Positions 1-6,268 of a stretch of DNA of 6,850 nucleotides are shown piece after piece; position 1 is the first letter of the stretch, and each line of letters starts with the position of its first letter. The position numbers and the translations under genes were made by a program. The notes beneath the pieces were generated by a model. It saw nothing but the letters and a program-made list of their open reading frames with translations. It searched no databases and was not told the DNA's origin. Source of the DNA: Acidobacteriota bacterium (GTDB taxonomy: Bacteria > Acidobacteriota > Terriglobia > Bryobacterales > Bryobacteraceae); assembly GCA_947505565.1 (NCBI GenBank), contig CANNLB010000143.1, positions 1 through 6,850 of the forward strand, written 5' to 3'.

Positions 1-948
1 CATGTCGGCTTCAATCACCTTGCGCTGGAGGTACTCGAACAGAAACTGCGCTCGCGCTTCCAGCATGTCGTTCAACTCTCGCCGAGGCGCTTCGCGGGCG
101 GGCCTGCCTTCGGCTGACGGCACCTCGATGTAAGTATTGTCCGCCGTCAAACCCAGGATCGCGCAGCCGTATTCAATCTTAAGCCGCTCGGCGTCGTCGT
201 GGGTGACGTGAAAGCCCGCGCTGACATCGCGGGTGAAGTGGTCGGCGGAGACCGGAATGCTGGTTGCCTGCACCATCGCTTCGCCGTCGTAGATCACCAG
301 TTCGGTCGAATGCAGCCCGATGTCGGCCACCGCCACGCCCTTGGCCCGCTCTTCCGGGAGTACGCAGGCATAGGCCGCCGCCATCGCTTCGAACACGGTC
401 TCCTCTACGGCCAGATGGGCATGATGAACCGCGCTGACCAGCGCTTGGTGGTCGATCGTCGAGGTCGTCACCACGTGCACATTCGCTTCCAGGCGCGAAC
501 CGCGGATGCCGCGCGGATTGAGCATTCCAGTTCGTCCGTCGACAGTAAAGTCTTGCGGCAACACCTGTAACAGAATCCGATCGTCCTCCAGCCGCACGCG
601 GCACGCCAGTTCAACCGCGTAGCGCATGTCCGAATCGTCGATCTCACGCGGCCGCCCAAACTCGTAGACGCCACGCGCGTTGGCACCCTTCACCGGTTCA
701 CCGCCCAAGCCCACGACCACGGCGTCGAACGAAATCTGTGCCTGCCGTTCGGCTTCGCGGGCCGCTTGGCGGATGCATTCCGACATCACGTCCCGGTCAG
801 CGATCCGGCTCTTGGTCCAACCCTTCGACTCCACTTCTCCCGAACCCAAAAAACGGATCTTACCGTCCTCGACGACGCAGACCACGCAGCGAGTGTAGGC
901 ACTTCCAGCGTCCAGTCCGACCGCCAAACGAACTCGGCTACCAGCCAT
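1..948 (-). CDS. ftsA: Cell division protein FtsA, 5' part (runs off the window edge)
   Basis: FtsA is an actin-fold ATP-binding protein that tethers FtsZ filaments to the inner membrane and relays signals to the septal synthases. My translation from the ATG at 948-946 stays open to base 1 and gives 316 residues; the family is usually about 400-420, so roughly 100 C-terminal residues, including the adenosine loop and amphipathic membrane tail, lie outside. Visible parts: phosphate-1 loop GLDAGS (residues 11-16), subdomain 1C at about 86-161 with LLQVLPQDFTVDG and NPRGIRGSRLEANVHVVT, phosphate-2 region ADIGLHSTEL (208-217), and the 2B region with ERLKIEYGCA and the segment IEVPSAEGRPAR. The phosphate-2 loop keeps the Asp, but the usual GGGT is GLHST. 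The start is set by GGAGGG upstream; it overlaps the preceding FtsA-like gene by 11 nt. ftsZ would be expected just beyond the edge. The assignment rests on collinear motifs over the full visible length. Confidence 0.95.
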   Translation of the reverse strand, partial: MAGSRVRLAVGLDAGSAYTRCVVCVVEDGKIRFLGSGEVESKGWTKSRIADRDVMSECIRQAAREAERQAQISFDAVVVGLGGEPVKGANARGVYEFGRPREIDDSDMRYAVELACRVRLEDDRILLQVLPQDFTVDGRTGMLNPRGIRGSRLEANVHVVTTSTIDHQALVSAVHHAHLAVEETVFEAMAAAYACVLPEERAKGVAVADIGLHSTELVIYDGEAMVQATSIPVSADHFTRDVSAGFHVTHDDAERLKIEYGCAILGLTADNTYIEVPSAEGRPAREAPRRELNDMLEARAQFLFEYLQRKVIEADM

Positions 949-1804
949 GGGAGATCCCTCCGTATAGCGCCAGTCCTGCCGCAACCGCCCAACTGGGGGC
1001 GGAGAGTTCGAGCGGCCATTCCGCCACGCCGATCACTTGGCCCAATCGCACAGGGCATTGCAGCAACTCTTCGGCGAAGTCGCACAATCCAGGCAGGGAC
1101 GCGCCGCCCCCGGTCAGGATCAGTCCCCCCGGAGGCGGCAACTGCCCGGCCAGCTCTTCGATCCGAAACTCAAGCATGTGCAGGTACTGTCCGGCTCGCG
1201 CCTCCAGAATCTCCTGCAAGGGTGACGGCTTCTGTTCCACGCCGGGTCGGTTGAGATTCCCTTCGGCCAGTTTAAGATGTTCGGCCTCGGCCATCGGCAG
1301 ATCAAACAGGCTGGCGATATCTTGCGTAAATTCGCGTGAGCCAACATCGACGCTCGCGGTCCGAATCCCGCCCGTCAAATCGCTGTAGGCTAACTCCGTC
1401 GCGTCAATGCCAATCGCGGCCGCGCTGATTCCGCCCTGCCTCATTAAGTCGGATGTGGTGGCAAGCAGAGCAGCCTCGCTTTCCACGGCGAAGTCAGCGA
1501 CGCGTAAACCGCTCCGTTCGATCGCCGCGTCCAATGCCTCCATCTGATTAAACGCATCGGCATACCCAACCGTGATCGCTTCTACCGAAATGCCCGCGCG
1601 GATACCCGCCGAGAGGGCGGCGGCCGAGATCGATCCCGCCACGGCGTCGGAGTTTCGGATTCGACCGTCCTGCCAGCCCTGCGAGGGAACGACGCTGGCG
1701 CTCCGCAACCGCGGTCGTCCGCTGATCCACTCAATCACCACGCACCGCGTGTACACGCTGCCCGCGTCAAGTCCGGCGCGCAGGAGACCTTCGCTAGACT
1801 CCAC
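938..1804 (-). CDS. Short FtsA paralogue lacking subdomain 1C
   Basis: This is a 288-residue actin-fold protein, clearly related to the adjacent FtsA: GLDAGS sits at residues 11-16 in both, followed by YTRCVV. The shared pattern resumes with SREFTQDI, EAEHLKLAEG and ILEARA, and ends with the adenosine loop TGGGASLPGL (231-240) and WAVAAGLALYGG. Between VEAITVGYADAF (74-85) and NQMEALDAAIERSGL (86-100) there is no subdomain 1C, which occupies about 80 residues in FtsA. The 2B segment is about 17 residues shorter, the phosphate-2 motif reads AAIGIDATEL (129-138) without the Asp, and no membrane-targeting tail follows the last helix. I chose GTG at 1804-1802 because GGAGG lies 6 nt upstream; a longer reading frame from 1888 would run inside ftsQ and has no family support. 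It overlaps ftsQ and ftsA by 11 nt each. Role unknown; I infer a regulatory or scaffolding partner of FtsA. PilM is a less likely alternative, since PilM retains a 1C-type domain. Confidence 0.88.
   Translation of the reverse strand: MESSEGLLRAGLDAGSVYTRCVVIEWISGRPRLRSASVVPSQGWQDGRIRNSDAVAGSISAAALSAGIRAGISVEAITVGYADAFNQMEALDAAIERSGLRVADFAVESEAALLATTSDLMRQGGISAAAIGIDATELAYSDLTGGIRTASVDVGSREFTQDIASLFDLPMAEAEHLKLAEGNLNRPGVEQKPSPLQEILEARAGQYLHMLEFRIEELAGQLPPPGGLILTGGGASLPGLCDFAEELLQCPVRLGQVIGVAEWPLELSAPSWAVAAGLALYGGISHGW
956..961 (-). promoter_or_regulatory. Shine-Dalgarno site of ftsA
   Basis: GGAGGG on the minus strand lies seven bases before the ATG at 948, within the 3' end of the short FtsA paralogue. 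It fixes the ftsA start. GGAG can pair with CTCC just downstream (coding-strand GGAG-GGAT-CTCC), a 4-bp stem. Confidence 0.8.
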
Positions 1805-2675
1805 GTGGAACCTCCACCCGAATGATTTGTTCGGCTTGGCCGGGTCCTTGGGGTACCGAGAGAATACTGCCCTCGATCCGCAGGTCAAAAATACTCGACT
1901 CCGGAGCCCGCTTCTGGATCTCGGGAAAACTTAACCGGAATTTCTCAAGCCGCCGCTTGAATTGGCGGTCTCCCAAAAGGAGCGTCACGACCCGACCGCT
2001 TTCATCCTGCATCACCTTAAGGTTACCCGGATCCGTGGCGTCGACTTCAGATATTTTTTCGGCCAACGGTCCAGCGTCCTGCAGCAGCTTGACGAAACGG
2101 TGGACGCGCAACTTGCGATCCTCTTCCTCTTGGCGAGGCGTTACCCCGGCTAACACCGGAAGCTTGAAATCTCCCGGCTGCTGCAGGTGCAAGATATTGC
2201 CGTCTCCATCGATCAACGCCGGTCGCGAAGAATGGTCTTCGCCCGGAATTTGGATCCAAGCCACCGGTGCCCGCTCCGTGATGTGAACCCTTACCCGATT
2301 AGGCCAAATACGGGTCACACTCGCTTCGGCGATCCAAGGATTTTCGAGTAACTGCAGACGCCGTTGCCGAATCGGCATCATGTAGAGGCTTCGTCCGTAG
2401 TCGGAGTTGAAAGGGGCGGCCACTTGGGCTCGGGCCGCATTTTTGATTCCATGGATTTCCAGATTCGGACTCTCTTCGCCTAAGTCAGGCGGCATCGCCA
2501 CGCGGAACTGAGCGTCGCGCAAAAGATAGTTCTGCGTCTCTTGCCATCCGAGAAGCAGGCCGACCAGGGCGGCTGAAAACAGCGTGGCCCAAACAAGACC
2601 TTTGCGCACTGTTCGATAGCGAGCTTGCCGATCTTCGGTGCGGACGGGGGAGGGAACGTGCTGTTTGCGTGCCAT
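1794..2675 (-). CDS. ftsQ: Cell division protein FtsQ/DivIB
   Basis: FtsQ is a single-pass divisome protein that bridges early and late division proteins through its periplasmic part. The 293-residue product has a basic cytoplasmic N terminus (residues 1-25), one membrane segment at about 26-44 (GLVWATLFSAALVGLLLGW), a POTRA-type region at about 55-137 (NLEIHGIKN, then LLENPWIAEASVTRIWPNR and VHITERAPVAWI), and a beta domain ending near IFDLRIEG (262-269). Length and layout are ordinary for the family. The ATG at 2675 follows GAGGAAG (2682-2688), which abuts the murC stop codon; the gap to murC is 13 nt. The 3' end carries the Shine-Dalgarno sequence and start codon of the FtsA-like gene. FtsQ sequences diverge strongly, so the call rests on topology, the POTRA pattern and position between murC and ftsA. 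Confidence 0.93.
   Translation of the reverse strand: MARKQHVPSPVRTEDRQARYRTVRKGLVWATLFSAALVGLLLGWQETQNYLLRDAQFRVAMPPDLGEESPNLEIHGIKNAARAQVAAPFNSDYGRSLYMMPIRQRRLQLLENPWIAEASVTRIWPNRVRVHITERAPVAWIQIPGEDHSSRPALIDGDGNILHLQQPGDFKLPVLAGVTPRQEEEDRKLRVHRFVKLLQDAGPLAEKISEVDATDPGNLKVMQDESGRVVTLLLGDRQFKRRLEKFRLSFPEIQKRAPESSIFDLRIEGSILSVPQGPGQAEQIIRVEVPRGV
1811..1815 (-). promoter_or_regulatory. Shine-Dalgarno site of the short FtsA paralogue
   Basis: GGAGG on the minus strand lies inside the 3' end of ftsQ, six bases before the GTG at 1804. This decides the start of the short FtsA-like gene against the longer frame that opens at 1888. The site sits in a small perfect inverted repeat (1805-1817, GTGGA-ggt-TCCAC on the coding strand), which could partly hide it in mRNA. 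Confidence 0.8.
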
Positions 2676-2681
2676 GAAATT

Positions 2682-2688
2682 CTTCCTC
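2682..2688 (-). promoter_or_regulatory. Shine-Dalgarno site of ftsQ
   Basis: GAGGAAG on the minus strand directly follows the murC TAA stop and lies six bases before the ftsQ ATG. It supports the start at 2675 and fills most of the 13-nt gap, leaving no room for a separate promoter or terminator there. Confidence 0.75.
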
Positions 2689-4068
2689 TTACTGCAGTCG
2701 GGCCAGGAGTTTGTCGCCAGCCTGCCAGACGTTTCCGGCTCCCAGCGTAAGGATCAGGTCGCCCGGTTGTACCGCGGCCAAGACAGCCTCCGTCGCCGCC
2801 TCAATCGTGCCACAATACTGCGCTCCGCGGTGGCCGAAGTCCTGCAGCCGACGGACCAGCGCTTCCGCGGTCACGCCCGCAATTGCAGCTTCCGAAGCCG
2901 CATAGATGTCCAGCAGATACACCGCCTCGGCTTGATGGAAACTGCGGGCAAAATCGTCCATTAGGTGCTGAGTGCGGGTGTACCGATGCGGCTGAAAAAT
3001 TACGTGAATCCGTCCAAACTTGCAAAGTCGCGCTGCCGCAAGCGTCGCGCGGACTTCGGTCGGATGGTGCCCGTAGTCATCAATTACCGTTACGCCGCCT
3101 TCTTGGCCCTTCAGTTGGAATCGCCGATCGACGCCCGTATATTCGAGCAAACCCCGCCGGATGACATCGGGCGGCACGTCCAACTCGTCGGCGAGCGCGA
3201 TCGCTGCCGTTGCATTCAAAACGTTGTGGACGCCCGGCACGCGAATCTGAAAGGTTCCGAGGTCCTCCCCGCGCAGACGCAGCTTCCAACTCGAAACAAA
3301 ATGGCCGCAATCGGCATCAACTACCTGCAGATCGGCCTGCGCGCTGAACCCATAGGTGATCGTCCGACGATTCACGTCAGGCAGAATTTGCTGCACGTTT
3401 TCATCGTCCAAACACAAAACCGCGGCGCCATAAAAAGGAACCTTGTTCACGAAATCGCAGAACGCGGCGCGGATCTCCTCGATCGAGTGGTAATGATCCA
3501 GATGCTCCCGGTCGATATTTGTCACCACCGCCAAAATTGGCGCGAGCTTCAGAAACGAACCATCGCTCTCATCACTTTCCACAACCAGGAAGTCGCTTTG
3601 CCCCAGTCTTGCATTGCCGCCGCCTAAAGTTCCCACTTTGCCGCCAACCACCACCGTCGGGTCGAGCCCCGCATAGGACAGAATCGCCGCCGTCATCGAA
3701 GTCGTCGACGTCTTCCCGTGGCTACCCGCAATCGCGATGCCGTACTTCAACCGCATCAATTCGGCCAGCAGTTCGCCGCGTGGGATGATCGGGATGCCCA
3801 GCCGTCGGGCTTCGAGCAATTCAGGGTTGGTGGCCTTCACGGCTGACGTTACAACCAGAGCTTTGGCACCCGCCAGATTCGCCGCCGCGTGGCCCTCGTA
3901 AACCTTGATGCCCAGGTCGGCCAGCCCCTCCGTCGTCGCGGAGAACTTCTGATCAGAACCTGTGATCGTGTAACCCAAATTGTGCAACACCATGGCAAGG
4001 CCGCTCATGCCGATGCCGCCGATGCCGGTGAAGTGAACGTGTTGTGGCTTAAAAAACATTTCGCCCAT
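2689..4068 (-). CDS. murC: UDP-N-acetylmuramate--L-alanine ligase MurC
   Basis: MurC is a cytoplasmic ATP-dependent ligase that adds L-alanine to UDP-N-acetylmuramic acid, the first step of stem-peptide synthesis. The 459-residue protein is full length and has all three Mur-ligase domains: a UDP-binding start with HFTGIGGIGMSGLA (12-25), the ATP loop GSHGKTSTT (115-123), the central motifs ESDESDGSF (164-172) and TNIDREHLDHY (183-193), GVHNVLN (279-285), and the C-terminal domain with DDYGHHP (330-336), FQPHRYTRT (358-366) and TLGAGNVW (441-448). The combination of SHGKT and DDYGHHPTE is typical of MurC rather than MurD, E or F. The ATG at 4068 directly abuts the murG stop (TAG then ATG), so translation is probably coupled. 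The Shine-Dalgarno is weak; an ATG three codons downstream (4059) is an equally possible start and changes only three residues. No broken or missing catalytic motif was seen. Confidence 0.97.
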   Translation of the reverse strand: MGEMFFKPQHVHFTGIGGIGMSGLAMVLHNLGYTITGSDQKFSATTEGLADLGIKVYEGHAAANLAGAKALVVTSAVKATNPELLEARRLGIPIIPRGELLAELMRLKYGIAIAGSHGKTSTTSMTAAILSYAGLDPTVVVGGKVGTLGGGNARLGQSDFLVVESDESDGSFLKLAPILAVVTNIDREHLDHYHSIEEIRAAFCDFVNKVPFYGAAVLCLDDENVQQILPDVNRRTITYGFSAQADLQVVDADCGHFVSSWKLRLRGEDLGTFQIRVPGVHNVLNATAAIALADELDVPPDVIRRGLLEYTGVDRRFQLKGQEGGVTVIDDYGHHPTEVRATLAAARLCKFGRIHVIFQPHRYTRTQHLMDDFARSFHQAEAVYLLDIYAASEAAIAGVTAEALVRRLQDFGHRGAQYCGTIEAATEAVLAAVQPGDLILTLGAGNVWQAGDKLLARLQ

Positions 4069-5109
4069 CTATTGTTCCAATACTCCAACACATTCCTCAA
4101 GCAGGTCGGCCGCTCGCTCGGCTGCGCCGGGCCGTGCGAATCGTCTCGCCGCCGCACTCATCGCCTCTAACTTACCCGGCAACAGCAATGCCGCAATCTC
4201 GTCGCGCAGCCGTTCCGGGGTGCATTCGCGGTCGAGCACCATCCTTGCCGCGCCGGTCCTTTCGAGTGCCGCTGCGTTCTTAGCTTGATGATCGTCGGCG
4301 GCGTAAGGGTAGGGAACCAGAATGGCCGGCTTGCCCGCCGCGGCGAGTTCGGCCACTGCCCCTGCGCCCGCCCGGCAGATCACCAAATCCGCTTCCGCAA
4401 ACGCGGCCGGCATATCATCAACGAACCGGACCACGGTTACGCCCGGTATGTTCGGCCCATCCGACCCCGATTGCAACAGGATCCGCACCGGTTCACCGTC
4501 CAACAGCGGCCACAGCCCGGTCACCGCTTGGTTCAATGTCCGCGCGCCCCGACTGCCGCCGGTCACCAGGATATTGACGATCGGGCCGCGCTTCCTCGGT
4601 GCCAAATTGAAAAATTCACGGCGCACAGGTAGCCCCGTCAACTCCGCGTTTCCCGCCGGAAAGTAAGGCAGGGCGTCTTCAAAACTAAGCAGCGCCTTGC
4701 GCGAGAAGCGGGCCATGTGCCGGTTCGTCAGGCCTGGCATCGCGTTCGGCTCCATCAAAATCAGCGGAAGCCGTCGCAACGCCGCTGCCACGGCGACCGG
4801 CCCCGCCGCGTAACCGCCCATGCTAAACACCGCTGATGCGTCGAGTCGCCGCGTAAGCGCCAGGCAGCGCAGGACGCTCCCAGGTATCTGCGCCATGGTC
4901 TTCAACTGGTGCCACCGCCCCTGACCCTGCAAGCTGCCGATGTCAATCAACTCCAGAGGAAAGCCGGCGGCGGGCACTAGTTTCGTTTCCATCCCCCGCG
5001 CGGTTCCGACGAACACAGGCTGGTGGCCGCGAGCAGACAGTTCCCGCGCCACCGCGATGCCGGGAATTACATGTCCGCCTGTGCCTCCTCCCGCCATAAG
5101 AATTACCAC
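4069..5109 (-). CDS. murG: Lipid II synthase MurG (undecaprenyl-PP-MurNAc-pentapeptide GlcNAc transferase)
   Basis: MurG is a membrane-associated GT-B glycosyltransferase that transfers GlcNAc from UDP-GlcNAc to lipid I, making lipid II on the cytoplasmic face. The 346-residue product is of normal length. Motifs in order: glycine loop GGGTGGH (7-13), FSMGGYAAGP (95-104), MEPNAMPGLTNR (119-130), TGLPVR (158-163), the second-domain loop TGGSRGARTLN (183-193), CRAGAGAVAEL (245-255), and PYPYAADDHQAKNA (266-279), which fits the UDP-GlcNAc site. Two positions vary from the common pattern (EPNA for EQNA and GLPVR for GNPVR), but the frame is intact and they look like lineage variation. The start is GTG at 5109-5107, sharing one base with the ftsW stop (TAGTG). 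I see no strong Shine-Dalgarno, consistent with coupling to ftsW translation. An ATG at 5097 would shorten it by four residues and crowd the glycine loop. Confidence 0.97.
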   Translation of the reverse strand: MVILMAGGGTGGHVIPGIAVARELSARGHQPVFVGTARGMETKLVPAAGFPLELIDIGSLQGQGRWHQLKTMAQIPGSVLRCLALTRRLDASAVFSMGGYAAGPVAVAAALRRLPLILMEPNAMPGLTNRHMARFSRKALLSFEDALPYFPAGNAELTGLPVRREFFNLAPRKRGPIVNILVTGGSRGARTLNQAVTGLWPLLDGEPVRILLQSGSDGPNIPGVTVVRFVDDMPAAFAEADLVICRAGAGAVAELAAAGKPAILVPYPYAADDHQAKNAAALERTGAARMVLDRECTPERLRDEIAALLLPGKLEAMSAAARRFARPGAAERAADLLEECVGVLEQ

Positions 5110-6257
5110 TAGTGCGAACGCTCGCTTACGCTCAGCAAGAGGCCAACCGAAAGCAGCGTCGCCAGCAGCGAACTGCCTCCGTAGCTGATCATCGGCAGCG
5201 GAATTCCTTTCGTCGGGCCGAGGCCCGTAACAACTGAAATGTTGAAGAGAGCTTGAAAGACAATCATCGTCGTCACCCCAAGTGCTATATAGCGCCCGAA
5301 ATCATCCGGCGCCATCAGAAAGGTTCGATAACCCCGCCAAAGGATGACAAAAAAGCCAATGAGCAAAGCCGTTGACCCCAGCAAGCCAAACTCCTCCCCA
5401 ATCACCGCAAAGATGAAATCGGTATGCGGCTCCGGGACATAAAACAACTTCTGTATGCCATCCATCAACCCGAGGCCGAATACTCCCCCCGAGCCAATCG
5501 CGATCTTCGATTGCAGCGCTTGGAAAGCAGGGTCCGATGGAGCCGTGGAACTCTTCACGTAGGTCATCACCCAACCGTTCGGATCAACCTCGTTGAGAAC
5601 CTTGTGCTCCGGGTCCAGCATCACGACGACGCGTCCTACCCGGTACGGCTTCGCCGCCACACCGACGATCATGAACAAGATTGCGACCGGCACTGCGCCC
5701 AGCAGATAGCGCCGATCCAAACCCGCCACGAAAAACACCAACGCCGTCGTGGCGATGAGAACCACTGCGGTTCCCAAGTCGGCCAGCGAGACAAAAAACA
5801 CTAAGAACGAGAGCACCAAGCCGCACCCGGCCAGCGTAAACCGAGCGTTGTTCACCGCCCGAATCCGGCGGGAAAGGAAGAACGCCAGGAACAAAACGAG
5901 TGCCGGCTTGGCCAGTTCACTCGGTTGCAGCGACCCCACCCCCAGCTTGAGCCAGCGGTGTTTCGAGGTGTCTGTGAAAAACGCGACGATGAGCATCGTG
6001 AGGACAACGCCAATACCCCCGAACGCCCACGCGGGGGTATTGAAGACGTGATAGTTCAACCGCTTCAAGATCATCAGGCCGAAAAAAGAGACCACGGCCC
6101 AGCCCAGTTGGTGTAGAAAAAAGTAGTTCGAGCCCACGTCATACTTACCTTGCACCGCGATGATCGAACTCGCGGAATAGACCATGATCAGCCCAAAGGT
6201 GACCAATGCCACGACGGCACAAAACAGAATTTTGTCGGTGTAGAGTCTCTTTCCCAT
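5109..6257 (-). CDS. ftsW: Septal peptidoglycan glycosyltransferase FtsW (SEDS family)
   Basis: FtsW is a polytopic inner-membrane SEDS protein that polymerises lipid II into septal glycan together with a class B penicillin-binding protein. The 382-residue product has many hydrophobic segments, from about residues 11-30 (LFCAVVALVTFGLIMVYSAS) to 365-377. Family motifs: W(L)KLG-x-LQPSELAK (102-117), GSGGVFGLGL (256-264), QKLFYVPEPHTDFIFA (269-284) with the likely catalytic Asp280, IGEEFGLLGS (286-295), and the C-terminal GLGPTKGIPLPMISYGGSS (345-363). The loop before GSGG carries an extra stretch at about 218-240. Start ATG at 6257 has AGGAAG five bases upstream (6263-6268); the gap from murD is 9 nt. 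RodA is the main alternative, but the position between murD and murG and the GLGPTKGIPLP form favour FtsW. Confidence 0.96.
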   Translation of the reverse strand: MGKRLYTDKILFCAVVALVTFGLIMVYSASSIIAVQGKYDVGSNYFFLHQLGWAVVSFFGLMILKRLNYHVFNTPAWAFGGIGVVLTMLIVAFFTDTSKHRWLKLGVGSLQPSELAKPALVLFLAFFLSRRIRAVNNARFTLAGCGLVLSFLVFFVSLADLGTAVVLIATTALVFFVAGLDRRYLLGAVPVAILFMIVGVAAKPYRVGRVVVMLDPEHKVLNEVDPNGWVMTYVKSSTAPSDPAFQALQSKIAIGSGGVFGLGLMDGIQKLFYVPEPHTDFIFAVIGEEFGLLGSTALLIGFFVILWRGYRTFLMAPDDFGRYIALGVTTMIVFQALFNISVVTGLGPTKGIPLPMISYGGSSLLATLLSVGLLLSVSERSH

Positions 6258-6262
6258 CGTCG

Positions 6263-6268
6263 CTTCCT
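6263..6268 (-). promoter_or_regulatory. Shine-Dalgarno site of ftsW
   Basis: AGGAAG on the minus strand overlaps the murD stop codon and lies five bases before the ftsW ATG at 6257. It supports that start and tight coupling of murD and ftsW translation. Confidence 0.7.

Noticed and set aside
738..1388. 216-codon open frame on the plus strand
   Set aside because: It lies antisense to the ftsA start and the short paralogue, is rich in Pro, Arg and Ser without any family motif, and is a typical GC-rich shadow frame.
938..1804. Short paralogue as a pseudogene of ftsA
   Set aside because: The frame is intact for 288 codons, has a strong ribosome binding site and coupled overlaps, and the missing parts match whole structural units rather than random decay. 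Purifying selection still needs a dN/dS test.
938..1804. Short paralogue as PilM (type IV pilus actin-like protein)
   Set aside because: PilM keeps a 1C-type domain and sits beside pilNOPQ; this gene shares GLDAGSxYTRCVV with the adjacent FtsA and lies in the dcw cluster.
1805..1888. 28-residue N-terminal extension of the FtsA paralogue from an ATG at 1888
   Set aside because: It would run inside ftsQ, has no family counterpart, and the GTG at 1804 has a well-placed GGAGG and the same distance to GLDAGS as in FtsA.
2965..3627. 220-codon open frame on the plus strand
   Set aside because: Antisense to the well-supported murC, with no recognisable domain.
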